Assembly (NCBI GenBank): GCA_023515745.1
Contig: JALECJ010000258.1
Location: 2,112,501-2,176,500, forward strand
Source: Amoeboaphelidium protococcarum
Taxonomy: Eukaryota > Aphelidiomycota > Aphelidea
Reading direction: 5' to 3'
DNA: 64,000 bases
Within the stretch, counting starts at the first letter, position 1, and each line of letters starts with the position of its first letter. The notes beneath the pieces are model-generated. The model was not told the origin of the DNA, did not search any database, and worked only from the letters and a program-made list of their open reading frames with translations. Positions 24,948-36,177 of the stretch are shown in pieces. The position numbers and the translations under genes are program-made.

Positions 24948-26654
24948 TCATGCATTTTGCGGAATAAACTTCTGCTATAGCTTTAATTGAATGCCATACT
25001 TACTGGAGTCGTGAAAGATTTAGTATGATACAGGGCAGTAATCGGCGCCATCAGGGAGATCGAGAGAAATCGCGTAGCAAACGTATAGACTATCCATGAC
25101 ACAGGTGAGGAGATGCATAAAGTACTTTATCATAAAGAATGGGGTTAGAAGGGACATCAGCGTGTATGATGACGCCTTCTGCTCGTAACTCATCGCCTGT
25201 CTCGCGATAAAGTACGCGAGCAGGGACAGAATCAAAGGTCCAAATTACAGAATCAATTTGGTAAGTAGATCGATAATCATACCATTTAAAACGCGCTTTC
25301 TGAACAAGTCTAAACACGATCGCGATGCCTCCATAAAGCTCATTCCACTGTAAGCCATGTATACAATTGCGTAACTATTGATTCCATCCACTGCCTTTTC
25401 CATGTACATTGTGTAAGTTAGAAGGGAGGATAGCACTGTGACTTTCTCAAACCAATACCGCATAATTCGGAGCACTACGCGGACCATTTAAACAAATGAG
25501 ACAATAAGGGCGGCCAGACAGAGACTGCCAAAGTTCCAAGAGACGGATCGCTGGAAAGATTTCATTGCACTGCTGGCTGCACTGTGATGGCTATCATTCC
25601 TATGAAAGTACCAATCAGCTACTATACCGGATATTGTGCACTATTCCACGTACAGGAATATCGATGAAGACCACAGAAATACCCCGATGTAGCCGATAAC
25701 TTTCAGAATCTCTGCGCTTTCAATCTAGCCGATTGAACCATAAAGTAGTAGAGCATAGGCAGAAGAGAATGCAACATAAGCAGCCAATATGAGGATTGAT
25801 AATAAAATCATTTGCGGACACTCAACCAGTACCTGACACGATAATTGAACTAATTTTGAGCTATTATGAATGGAGTCTTGTTTAGATTTAATGAGATAAA
25901 TGACGATGAAAGACGATATGAAACTACCTGCAGATATCAGGTAAGTGTACCATGCATCAGATGGTAGAGCCACCCAGCAGAAGCTTCCCGTAAACAAAAG
26001 TCCAGCAGGAACAGCCAGAATTGTGCCCCATAAGAGAGTTTACGGAAATCGCCATAATAAAAAAATCCATCCTAATCCAATTCCGATTGACACCAAGTCC
26101 AAAGACGCGTAAGTGCCAAATTGCGGCATGGATATATACTAAAACTAAATAGCCATACTAAATAGTGCAGCAGCTAAACTGAAGATATACAGATATTTAA
26201 ACATAGAATCTTAGTAATACTCGCCAGCATTTTAAATCAGTCCAGATCCACTGCCGAAATGATGACCATCCTCAATATCATCATTCGCCCGAGATGTATT
26301 GGATATAAGAGTATTGTACATATTGAGGCGATCATTACCTTTACCGCTAGATGCCATGAAAGATTCAAGACTGTTATTAAGATTTTAGCCAAGTGCAGAA
26401 GATAGCGCCGATGAATCCTAATGCTAATTCATCTAGCCCATGCGACTACTAAGAGGAGTGAGATACTGTTTAGATTACTGATTAATACGAGACGATGCCA
26501 TTTGAGAATTTAAAGCACTCTATCCATTATAGCTCACGTATTCAGACTGGCTGTCATCATTATCATCAACTACCGCGAAGGGTGGCCTTTCAGACAACAG
26601 CGACTCTTATAAAGTGTTAGTATTCAGCTAGCTATTTTCACTTTGGAAATCCAT
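24948..26654 (-). CDS. Choline transporter-like protein (SLC44/CTL, PNS1 type)
   Basis: Multipass membrane protein of 568 residues. Residues 1 to about 160 are cytosolic and Ser/Asn/Gln-rich. About ten hydrophobic segments follow, starting YLYIFSLAAALFSMAIQF. The family core is seen in GIVADWYFHRNDSHHSAASS followed by WNFGSLCLAALIVSF, and in the later AVDGINSYAIVYMAYSGMSF with its small amphipathic segment. Family members include yeast PNS1 and animal SLC44 choline transporters; actual substrate is unknown. The start ATG 26652-26654 precedes MDFQSENSQLNTNTLQESLL, and the stop is TGA 24948-24950. It shares an upstream region with the divergent gene at 27356. Confidence 0.88.
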
Positions 26655-27355
26655 TTATTACTTGTTATTATTTTTATCATATATATCCCCAAGGGAATCG
26701 CTATTTTAATCATCACTATAACTATCACTCATGTGACTATTATTATCCATACTGAGATGATAATAATAATGCTGATGTATTTGTATTTGTTGTTGTTTCA
26801 AGACGAAAGAAGAAACGACGCGCCTCTTCTCACCGATCACGCCGCCCTTGAAAGGATAATTGATCACGCGTGGCTTCTGATTGGCTGACGAGCAATTCTT
26901 TAATGTCAGCGGTCAATTGTTTCATAGCTAGCCGTTGCATTTAATGCTGCTTTGGAATTGAAACTGAGGATAAAAGATTATAAGAAGCATTACAGTGTAC
27001 TGTATACGTTTATGATTTTATTGGTTCAATTCGTTTAATTTGCCATTTCGTATTTCACATTGACCACCACTCAAGTTGCTGTTCGTCCTCACTTGATTTA
27101 CGTGATTGTCACAGTTTTTCTCGTCAACCAGATGTACGTAATTTGACCGTATCTCGTGATATTGTAAGTGTAAGGTACAAAAATTTCAGAATGCCTCCCC
27201 ACTCGGTGTTTCTCTCACCTCGGTCGCCATGGCAACACGATAGATTTACCCCATACCGAAACAACATCTCATCCGTACTGATTCTAGCACTATCAAAGAT
27301 ATCGAAAGATTATTCCGGTTTACTTGATTGATTTTCAATTCTATTACGGTGGAAA
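26655..27355. other. Divergent promoter region
   Basis: 700 nt between the CTL transporter (-) and the PH-like protein gene (+). The plus frame at 26643-26888 is AT-driven and the frame at 27143-27331 is short; neither is supported. A locally GC-richer patch near 26810-26890 with acgcgcc and cacgcgtgg may carry promoter sites. Confidence 0.5.
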
Positions 27356-29689
27356 ATGAGTTTAGAATCTTATTTAGCGAGTAAGAGTAGAGATAGACAT
27401 TTCACAGAGTAGGGAAGTGATGTGTGTCTGTCAGAGTTTGATGAGAAGTCTTACATGAGCTTCCCTGAGAACGATCTATATTCAGTCAAATCCCCATCTA
27501 GGAAGAGTCGAGCTGGCAGTAAACATAACACTGTTAGAAGCGCTATAGTTTATGATGAAGATGATGTCGAATACAATGATGGGATGAAGGATGAATAGCA
27601 AGACATCGTGTAATCTGTTTCCTTCTCTGGATGGGCATACCGACGATCAATCATGGTGAATAAGAAGCTGTTTGTCAGAGCAGATGGAGAGACATTCAAA
27701 GTCTATAAGGATGAGTATGCTGTGAGTCCAAGTAAAGAGTACCGCTATGTGGAATCTTAGGTCATCTCCAAGGACAGTCTGAAAAGGTATGAATTGCATT
27801 TGAATGGCGATGTCTATTGTTTCAAGTAGAAACTTGATCGCGATCTGGTCATGTCTCTGATCTCATCTATGCCCCGAGACGCTCAGATTGTTGATGACAG
27901 TGACGAGTCTAGATTGTATGATTAAACTATCATGTCTCCATTTTCCGCATCTCCTGTCAATTAAGCTTCTGCTACGGACGTTGATGGCTTTGGTGTTAGC
28001 TCAAGGTCTCTGTAGTGCAATGAGAGTGCTGTTGCCATCTCTGCCTATCAATAACATGAGAAGTAGTAAGTTCTGTATAATGAGAATGTTGCAAATGCAA
28101 TATGCAATCAATCTGACAATGATACCAAAGCTTGCATTGTTGATATCTAGAACCAAGTATCTGCCCTGTCAAGTATTATCAGCACGCACTAACAGTAAAG
28201 TTTAGGTGTGGTGCAAGGATCTGTTGAAGAATAACGAGCTAGCTTTGTGTTGTTGAAGTAGAAAATTGACTCTATTGCGGCTTCCATTGAAAAGATTGAG
28301 TCCAAGAAAGGCAATGAGTAGTCTAGTGTATCTGATTTTGTGTAGTTGAACAGATGTATCTAATCCATTTCCGCTGAGATTAAGAGAATTCCTGTCTCTG
28401 ATAATAGGTAGCAATTTGAAGCCGTGTCTGATTCATTGTCCAAGATTTTGGAGTACTTGTCAAAGACTGTAGACATTTAAAATTTGTCTGACGCTTCATT
28501 CCACAGTAAACTGGACAGTATAATCGACAAGCTGGCTATGTAGACCGCCAAGTCTCCTTAAGAAATCTCTTAGATCAGTTAAGCATCTGTATAGCTAGAT
28601 AGAATTGAAGCAGAAGTTGTCAATATTAGTCGATCTGCTATGTAGTAGTAATCCTCTGCATCCTCACATCAGGATTTGGCTGGAAATGTAGTGAAATAGA
28701 TCAATATGCTACAAAAAGTGTTACAGGGATTTGAAAAGCAAGATTCTGCATAAAGTGCGGATATGAATAGCTTAAGATCAGATGTGGAGGGAATGAAAAA
28801 TAAACTCTCATAATTGTTGAGTAGTGTGGGGACGTATCCGTAGAGTACCAACTTGGTAGTCAAGGACGTTCAACAGGCTGTCTCAGAAGTCAAAGCTATC
28901 TTGCATAGTCACAAGGCGTAGTCCGATATTACTCCGCTATCACCACAAGTTGTTTAAGATACTGCACGCGCAAGATCTGTGTCGCCTTCAAAGCTGAATG
29001 GCCACGACACCTTTACGGTGGTAAATCACTTGCTAGATTTGAGCAAGAATGTGAATGCTTTACGTACCTAGCTCAATAACTACAATCTGCAAACTAACAC
29101 CAACTATAAGAACTTGAACTAGACGATGACTACGATACAGCAAAAGTCTACTCCGAAAGTTGACAATGCACCGCTGCTGGACGCGTTTAAAGAGTCAAAG
29201 GAACAGATACTGTCTGCCATCCACGAAGGTTTGGTAGATAGCGTGGAATAATTTGCATAATCTTAGTAACAGATATCCAAGAATGAGCAGGATCCTAGAT
29301 TTAAAGTGATCTTGGAAGAAATTGAACATCTGCAATACGGATTTTAGAATTAGATGACTGGTTTTAAGAAGATGTTACAGAGCGTTACTGCGGAGAAGGA
29401 GGCTTTAGCTAAAGATAATGCTGAGCTCAAGGCAAAGTTGTCTCAGGTTTAATTGCCTCACAACTCAGCCCATTAAGATTCTGCAGTGGACGCAGTCACC
29501 TAGTAAATCAAAGTCTTACTTTAATAGAAAAACTAGCTTCAAAACGATGTTGAACGCGAACTGGCTATTCTATCCTCCATTAAAGAGATCAATAAGGTGA
29601 ACAAGATTGTCTATAGAATACCAGCTAATGGCGTAAGAAATGGAGCCATGCTGAAACAAGTGAGGCGCGTTGTGAGTTTTGGTCAGTGA
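27356..29689 (+). CDS. Gln-rich coiled-coil protein with PH-like domain
   Basis: A single frame of 777 residues, ATG 27356 to TGA 29687-29689, broken by more than 50 TAR codons under the standard code. Residues about 85-180 look like a pleckstrin-homology fold: VSFSGWAYRRSIMVNKKLFV, a central FKVYKDEYAVSPSKEYRYVE, and a final helix LDRDLVMSLISSM. The rest is long amphipathic helix with heptad character and many Gln, Ser and Lys, including an SKNEQDPRFKVILEEIEHLQ segment near the C-terminus. A cytoskeletal, membrane-linked or spindle/centrosomal scaffold role would fit, but no family is recognised. The PH call is from pattern only. Confidence 0.75.
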
Positions 29690-29813
29690 TACTCCGAAAG
29701 GTCCTGAGGTGATGAACACTTGAACGATGATGATTGATTAGCTTAATAAAATGTTTTTAAATGAAAAATTATTATTTAAATGTTAAGTAATTGATATATT
29801 CTATTTTAAAAAA

Positions 29814-30404
29814 TCAATGAGGTATACGAAGTTTGTCAACTTCAACGTGGCATGTGATGTTGCACGACTTGGCGAGCTTGAACTAAAACAGGCGATCAGA
29901 GTCTTGCATAACTTGCCCATTGAACTATATTTTCATGCAATCCATGAAACTATCTGATCTACCACTATCAACAGCCGTGTGCCGTACATTAATACCATCA
30001 TGCAGCGCGGTGGGACTCTATCCATCTTCAGAGTGATAATCTGACACGGGCGATTACGCTTAGTCAGCAGTCGGAGACTTCACATGAGCATAGTAATCGA
30101 CATTTCGACCTGTAGTAACATTCTCAGGCTCCATTCTCTGCAGGTACATATGATATGCAAGAGGCTCAATCAGCTTTTTCAATTAACGTACAGATTACAT
30201 GGTATCGATCTCTCGCAGTTGCATAACTTTAGGCTTGGCGTTGTTATCGCTGCACTCCAACAATTGGCAATCAGTCGTTGAGGCCGTAACAGAGTCATCA
30301 TTAGCAGCAAGCGAAATCTCGACATTAATATCCACAAACAGAAAAGTATCGCTAGGTATCTGAGTAAGGTCCCACACGGCATTACTTCTTCTTAAGACTG
30401 CCAT
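29814..30404 (-). CDS. Unrecognised protein, possible ubiquitin-like fold
   Basis: Frame of 196 residues, ATG 30402-30404 to TGA 29814-29816. The N-terminal half reads SDTFLFVDINVEISLAANDD, then VMQLREIDTMQSVRQLKKLI. A polar stretch of about 60 residues follows, then MKIQFNGQVMQDSDRLFQF and KSCNITCHVEVDKL. The order beta strand, helix (QSVRQLKKLIEPL), then a strand with NGQ-like turn and a final strand resembles a beta-grasp ubiquitin fold with an insertion. No Gly-Gly terminus is present, so it would not be a conjugating modifier. Fold assignment is tentative. It is divergent from HSF across 658 nt. Confidence 0.6.
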
Positions 30405-31062
30405 TATTAATTTATTATTATTATTTGATACTAGTTTAATGATCAGCGGTGTAATTTAATAAATGCGCTTGAAGTAGAAGAGATCAGAATCACAGAGACT
30501 TGTGAATTGATCAACTGCGTCAGTAATGCTAACAATAGTAACGAAATTTGCTATAATGGTTTCAAGAGAGCCACGATGATTTCAAAAGATAAATATAGTA
30601 ATGCGAGTAATAAAAGTGGCAAAAGGCATCAATATGATAAAATTAAAAGAGATTGGCAAGGGGCGGGAGTACTCTGACCCAAAGAACCGGCACAGTAAAT
30701 TTGTGATCAAAGCAGCACGTCGCAGAATGGCGATTATCGCAATTTATTACTTATTCCAGGTGCAAGTAAGATAATTGTCAGTAACGTTTACCTTATAAAC
30801 TATATACAAAATCTCAAGTTTGGCCCCACTTGCATATAATGTGTAAATGAGAGTCCTTACGACCGTTCTATCCATTCACGCTACCCTTAGTCATGAATAA
30901 TGGCCGAGGCAGAAACGCGGTCGCTTTTCAGCAGTTTTTCTTTTCAACTACGCGCGATAATTGTCACTCGTATTGTGTACAGTTTACATTTAGTTGTTAC
31001 CAATCTGTTGATAATTCCCTCAATTTACACTAGAGTATAGATAGTCTATTATAAGTGTAGTT
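30405..31062. other. Divergent promoter region upstream of HSF
   Basis: 658 nt between the gene at 29814-30404 (-) and HSF (+). No gene or RNA is seen. Near 30915-30965 the strings aaacgcggtcgc and tacgcgcgataa are GC-richer islands in AT-rich sequence and are candidate promoter sites for HSF. I did not find clear nGAAn inverted heat-shock elements. Confidence 0.5.
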
Positions 31063-32490
31063 ATGAGTTTGAAGAAAAGAGCTAGACCGGCAACGTCCGA
31101 GGAGGAGAGTAGTGTGTAGTCATCGCAAAATTTTAGTGATGATAATAATGATAATGATGATACCGATGTCTAGATGGGGTCCTCCGCTCACGGTAAAGGT
31201 GCTACAGATGATATAAGGCAAAAGTACGCAGACTACAAGGTGCATCTATCTCTAAAATCTCAGCCGAATGTACCTGCATTCTTGATCAAATTGTACAATA
31301 TGGTCAATGATAAAGGATGCGATGATATGATCCAGTGGTCTCCAGATGGAATGTCTTTTATTGTATTAAACTAGGAAGATTTTTCTTAGTACGTACTGCC
31401 AAAGTTCTTCAAGCATAATAATTTTAGCTCTTTTGTGCGTTAGCTGAATATGTACGGCTTCCATAAGGTTGTGGATGTCTTGCAGGGTGTCAAGTAAGAC
31501 TAGAGTAGTACGGAGAGGCAAGAGTTTAAGCAGGACTTCTTCTAGCGGGACAATCCATAATTGATGGAGCAAATGAAAAGGAAAGCTGCAGTAAAATCTG
31601 CATAAGCCAAATTGGATAATGCAATTTAGTTATTGGCTGGTAGTGGTGGTAATAGCATTGTTGGTACCTCTGGCGGCGGCAGTGGCACTGGTAACAATAT
31701 GCTGTCCACACTGAATGCTAGTGATGTCGGTATAATCATACAAGAAATTAATGCTATTAAGTAGACTTAACTGGCCATAACTCAGGAAATGCAGAATATC
31801 TCGTAATAGAATGAGATTATATGGAAGGAGATGATGTAGCAGTAGCAGCGACATTAGCAGCAAGAATTAGTAGTGAATAATATTGTCAGATTTTTGGCTT
31901 AATTAGCCAAATTGGACAAGAGTGGTACTTTGAAAGGCAGAGTGGAATAGCAGTTCTCGTAATTGCTCCAACATGCCACTTAATCATCGTCTGGTGGAGT
32001 TAAGTCGCCCTATTTAATTGGTGATAGTTAATCTCTAGACGATAATGATGTCTATAGTAATGACGGAGATAATTTCGCATTGAATGAGTCCACCAATGCT
32101 CTGATGCAAAGCTTATCTAGCTAATAATAGTAATAATAACCTTCTATATAGCAAATTCCGTCTCCATCGGACACGTCGTCATCATCTGCTCGTGGATAAC
32201 AAGGATAATAATTGAAAATGTCACCAATGAATCCGTCTGCATATTAGTCTTAACAACAGCAGTAGCAGCAGTATCAATAGCCGCCATTATAGATCAATCC
32301 GTCAAAATTACTCACTCAAGTTCCGTATAATTAGAGTCACATAAATGATATAAGCAGCGATTTGGAGATTCTGAATGATAACATTAACGATGTCACTGGC
32401 GCGTTGGGATACGATTTGGACCAATTCAGTTCTATTGAAGATTTTTTAAACGAAATCTAAAGTGATAATAATAAATAATAATAATAATGA
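31063..32490 (+). CDS. Heat shock transcription factor (HSF)
   Basis: Stress-response transcription factor binding heat-shock elements. The 475-residue frame has an acidic Ser/Asn N-terminus, then the HSF winged-helix DNA-binding domain at about 69-170: NVPAFLIKLYNMVND, IQWSPDGMSFIVLNQEDF, VLPKFFKHNNFSSFVRQLNM, YGFHKVVDV and the closing FQRDNPQLM. A Gly/Ser linker follows, then a coiled-coil oligomerisation region at about 225-295 (IIIQEINAIKQTQLAITQEM). The C-terminal half is Gln/Ser-rich with poly-Gln runs written mainly as TAG and TAA. The end, DLDQFSSIEDFLNEI, looks like an acidic-hydrophobic activation motif. The stop TGA 32488-32490 follows several TAA codons. Confidence 0.96.
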
Positions 32491-32659
32491 ATATGTGATA
32501 TTCACGTTATTATACTTAAATGTATTAGCAGTAGAATTTTCTATATTTGAATTCGTCATCATTCTGAATTTTGTAGCAGTCTTTCAGCTCATTCGTTCAT
32601 TCATCATGGTGTTCACGTTTTGACTGACCGACTACTCGACTATACCCTTATATCACTGA

Positions 32660-33061
32660 TCAGAGCATAAACGCAATACACGCGACAATACTGAGCATCG
32701 CTGCAGCGTTGGTGTAAACTTGAGAGCCGCCACCAAAGGTATAAGTGGGGACAAATGTGTTATTCTTGGGGAGGACGGTACTGACTGGCACCACTGTCTA
32801 CATAGTACTCGAGGAAACCACATACTCCTGAGTGGATTGCAGCACAGTCGACGTGAAATTTCCTTTATCAGCTTATGAGATGGTTGTGACAGTGGGTGAT
32901 CCTGATACAGTGCCAGATTATGAAGTGGTAACTTGGGCCTAGCTAGTCTTCTGAGATGATGTTGTGGTTTAAACCTGCGATGAAGAATCTACAGGTTGCA
33001 ACAGTGCAGAGACTTGAAACAACATGACGGAAATCAACCAAATACTTCGTGTCAACTGCAT
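32660..33061 (-). CDS. Small GPI-anchored-type surface protein A
   Basis: Frame of 133 residues, ATG 33059-33061 to TGA 32660-32662. It begins with a signal peptide, MQLTRSIWLISVMLFQVSAL. The middle is Ser/Thr/Gln/Val-rich and suited to O-glycosylation. The end is YTNAAAMLSIVACIAFML, a hydrophobic tail with a small-residue omega site typical of GPI proteins. It shares with its neighbour at 33431-34225 the element STQEYVVSSST (STQDYVVSSST there), a TV.P linker and the NAAA tail start, so the two are tandem paralogues. A fungal-type cell-surface role is inferred. Confidence 0.8.
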
Positions 33062-33430
33062 TATTAGTGAATTCCTACTAACAATGCTATAAAAGAATTA
33101 AGGCCTTTTAATTTATAGTTCAGCATCAAGTTATTAGGATAAAGATAGCCTTAATAGAGCGATTCCTAGAAGATCGCTGGTACCTTTTACGTGGCAACCG
33201 CTAAGATGTCGTTGCCATGCTGACGACTGATCGTTATGCGCTTACGAAAGTTAACTATGCGTCATCAGGGACATTATGTGAGGGTAATATCACGCTCAGA
33301 ATAGATGTGGTAAGATGCTCATTGGGTAAGAAAAGCTTAGACGATTTAAAATTCAATTTTAGCAGTCAATTTTATTCCATCAACGTCACCTCATCAGTAT
33401 TAATCATCAAACGATTATCCATCAAACCAC
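33062..33430. other. Intergenic region between tandem surface-protein genes
   Basis: 369 nt upstream of surface protein A and downstream of B. The plus frame at 33217-33483 overlaps the end of gene B and is treated as a shadow. Nothing else is seen. Confidence 0.5.
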
Positions 33431-34225
33431 TCAGAGCAGCAAAGCCAAACCTGCGGCGAAGCCGAACAATGCTGCAGCATTAGAGTACGCTTGCTAACCA
33501 GAGCTAGGCACAATGGTGTTATTACTCAAAGGAACTACTGTGCCGATAGCAATAACAGTTTTACGCGTGCTAGAAGACACCACGTAATCCTGGGTGGAGT
33601 AAATTGTCATGGTAGTGAACCTTGCTTCTCCAGCAGATGTTGTAGTGGCCTGAACAGTTGCAGTAGTAGACTTGGAGCCTGAACTTGAGGAGGATGATGA
33701 ACTGCTTGATGACGATGAAGAGGAGCTGCTAGTTCCGGCAGGAGCAGCTTCAGCTACAGCCTCAACTAGTTTTGGGCCCTGATTAGAAGCGCCAGTAGTT
33801 GTAACTGCGGAGGCGGTTTGAGTAGCCGACACACCACCACCAATTTGACTTCCTGCTTGTGTTTAAACAATTGCTGCGGCCTGGGCAGACTACACAAGTG
33901 GAGGCGTACCAGAAGGCGTTGGGAAGCCGGACATGTCTGGAGTCATATTGAGCATAGTATTACTTGGTTGAATGGCAGACTCACCTATTGGTTATGCATC
34001 GTTCACAACAGCAGCTTTCTCAGGCTCGACAGTTGCAGAGGCTTGAGTGGAAGTAGTAGCTGAATTAGCGGTAGATGTCCCAAACTCAGTAGTATACATT
34101 ATTCCAGAAATAGGTTGCTTAATGATTACACCGCCTGGATAGTATCCTCCTGAACCAACTTTATCCTAGGACGCTACCAGAGATGCGGCCACCAGGAGCA
34201 GAGTTGCACTTGTAACAGATACCAT
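33431..34225 (-). CDS. GPI-anchored-type surface protein B, Ser/Thr-rich
   Basis: Frame of 264 residues, ATG 34223-34225 to TGA 33431-33433. Signal peptide MVSVTSATLLLVAASLVAS is followed by DKVGSGGYYPGGVIIKQPIS, then a Thr/Ser/Ala/Pro-rich region, a run of 16 Ser, and ending YSNAAALFGFAAGLALLL, a GPI-type tail. The element FTTMTIYSTQDYVVSSST is shared with paralogue A downstream, which lacks most of the long stalk. Cell-wall or surface glycoproteins of fungi have this layout. Ligand or function is unknown. Confidence 0.82.
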
Positions 34226-34699
34226 GTTAATTGATTCAAATCAGTTAAGTTTAGAGATTCACGCGATAGCTTTGCAAGGTACAGCGATGCAATGACTTAT
34301 CAGTAAGTGATGATGATGATAATAATAAGAAGAGGTGTAATTTTAGATGCATCCAGGGCGCCACATTCTCAGATACTTCCAGGTAAATGGCAACCACAAT
34401 ATCACCGTTGCCAAAAGGGTTACCAATCACTCAGATGCATAATTTGCGCAATTTAGGCTTCATAGTTACAGACAATGGTCAGTACAAAGTCACTAAGGCA
34501 AAAGTTAACACTGATGAATGAATACATAGATAAAATTGTATATATATGTGCTATTACGAGTTCAAGAGAATATTCTCATCGTTATAGGTTCGTACCAGAC
34601 TACAATCTCACACCTTACTAATCTTGATTTTCAACTTTTCCATCACTTATTTATCAAATACAGCGATACTGTATAACAGTTTTATTTTATCACTGATAG
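34226..34699. other. Divergent promoter region
   Basis: 474 nt between surface protein B (-) and the SET protein (+). It contains a short GATGATGATAATAATAA repeat near 34310-34330. No gene or RNA is supported. Confidence 0.5.
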
Positions 34700-35939
34700 A
34701 TGGAAGCTTTATTTTAGTGGTTCAAATAGAATGGTGTTTGGTACGATAGTGAGGCTATTGAGGTCATCCAGAATAATGACCAGTGTGGAGTATTTGCCAG
34801 ACGCGACTTGAATGAAAATGAAGTCGGTAAGACCAGACTATATACAGCGATGCACATCACCATATTTATTGTCCTTTGTAGTATGTAAAATCAACAAGTA
34901 TGCCGTAATATCTCCAAAGACTAGTGAGTTGCGACGAGTGTTTAATACTGAAGATATCCATGGTGTGATAAGACTGGCGGCAGTGTTGATGTACGAATTT
35001 TCATTGGGCGAGTTATCTAGATATTACGCGTATCTTCAGTCTTTACCGCAGATGGAAGCAAATTTACCTATTCTATGGACTTAGGACTTTATCGCATAAT
35101 ATGGCTAACAGTATAAGCTGGCACTGGATGCTCTATAATGCTCCGAGTTGAATGATAATAAGCTTCAGGGTGAGAGGCAAAGTTTGCTTCAGGACTATGA
35201 ATAGATCGTCGAGCCTCTGTTTAGAAAGTATCCCAAGTATTTCAAATGTCGCAAATATTTCAATTTTTAATAATTTGTGCGCTGCAGTTCTCTAGTATCA
35301 TCCAGATGCTTCTACGTTGATGATTATCTCCAAGATTGTATGGTTCCCATGGCTGACCTCTTCAATCACAAATCTGGTTCGGAGAACGTTCATCTAGAGA
35401 CTGAGAATGTTAGATTGTCAAAGGTTTATAATCATAACTCTAACCAAATTGATATGAGAATTGTACGACCGGTATAGAAAGGATGTGAAGTGTTTAATAC
35501 TTATGGTGATAAGGACAATGTTCAGCTATTTTGCAATTATGGCTTTACTGAACGCGACAATCCATCTGATACAGTCACAATTCGATTGAGTGATGTTATG
35601 CTGTCGGATGGTGCCTAGTATGAATAGACTTTAAGTCAATACTTTGATGATGATAGTGTGGTTCGCTTTAAGTCTGATGGAACTTTAAAGGTATCTAAAA
35701 AGGTTAGAAATGCAATTGCGTAGTGTGACCAAGTTTTATCTCATTATGATGTTGACATTGATCAAATGCTTATGGCTTATATAACGCGCAAATATGACCA
35801 AATGTCGCTCCAGATTCAGATGTTTGATGAAATGGACTCAACATTGATCAAGCGACCTCCTCTGCTGTTTGTCAATAATCTGCTAAATAGTCACCATTTG
35901 ATTCTTCAAAAATATCTTCAAAGATTGCGTTAGCCATGA
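34700..35939 (+). CDS. SET-domain lysine methyltransferase, SETD6/RKM type
   Basis: Two exons, 34700-34826 and 34882-35939, give 394 residues; the intron (34827-34881, 55 nt) starts GTAAGA and ends TTGTAG. The protein starts MEALFQWFKQNGVWYDSEAI, then NDQCGVFARRDLNENEV, the opening of a split SET domain. The core continues after a long helical insert: CFYVDDYLQDCMVPMADLFN with NH in HNHK position, and GCEVFNTYGDKDNVQLFCNY, matching the substrate- and cofactor-binding motifs of SETD6 and yeast RKM proteins. The C-terminal helices correspond to the Rubisco-LSMT-type substrate-binding domain. Family members methylate ribosomal proteins or NF-kB subunits; the substrate here is unknown. Confidence 0.88.
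34827..34881 (+). other. Spliceosomal intron in SET gene
   Basis: 55 nt, phase 1, 5' GTAAGA and 3' TTGTAG. Removal joins NENEV to VCKINKYAV in frame and avoids an otherwise early TGA in the unspliced frame. Confidence 0.85.
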
Positions 35940-36001
35940 TCCAAATTAAACAGAGTTTAAAGTACACAATCCTTAGTTACTTGCTTTCATTTGGGTAACA
36001 A

Positions 36002-36024
36002 TCTCTCTCTCTCTCTCTCTCTCT
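36002..36024 (+). promoter_or_regulatory. CT dinucleotide tract upstream of CCT4
   Basis: A 23-nt pure TC repeat about 155 nt before the CCT4 ATG. Similar tracts precede SPT16, CRM1 and GLT1, always CT on the sense strand, so a promoter or 5' UTR role is plausible. Confidence 0.45.
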
Positions 36025-36177
36025 AAATTTCCACTTAAGCAAAATCAGCCTCTTTGAAGATGGGCCAGACGCGCTCGTCGTTCGTTCTGTGAGAATTCCA
36101 TTCATTTGAAGCACTTGGAGTCTATCTTAATTTCATTTAATCAAGTAAGCAGCTCGCCTATAGAAATTGTTAATATA

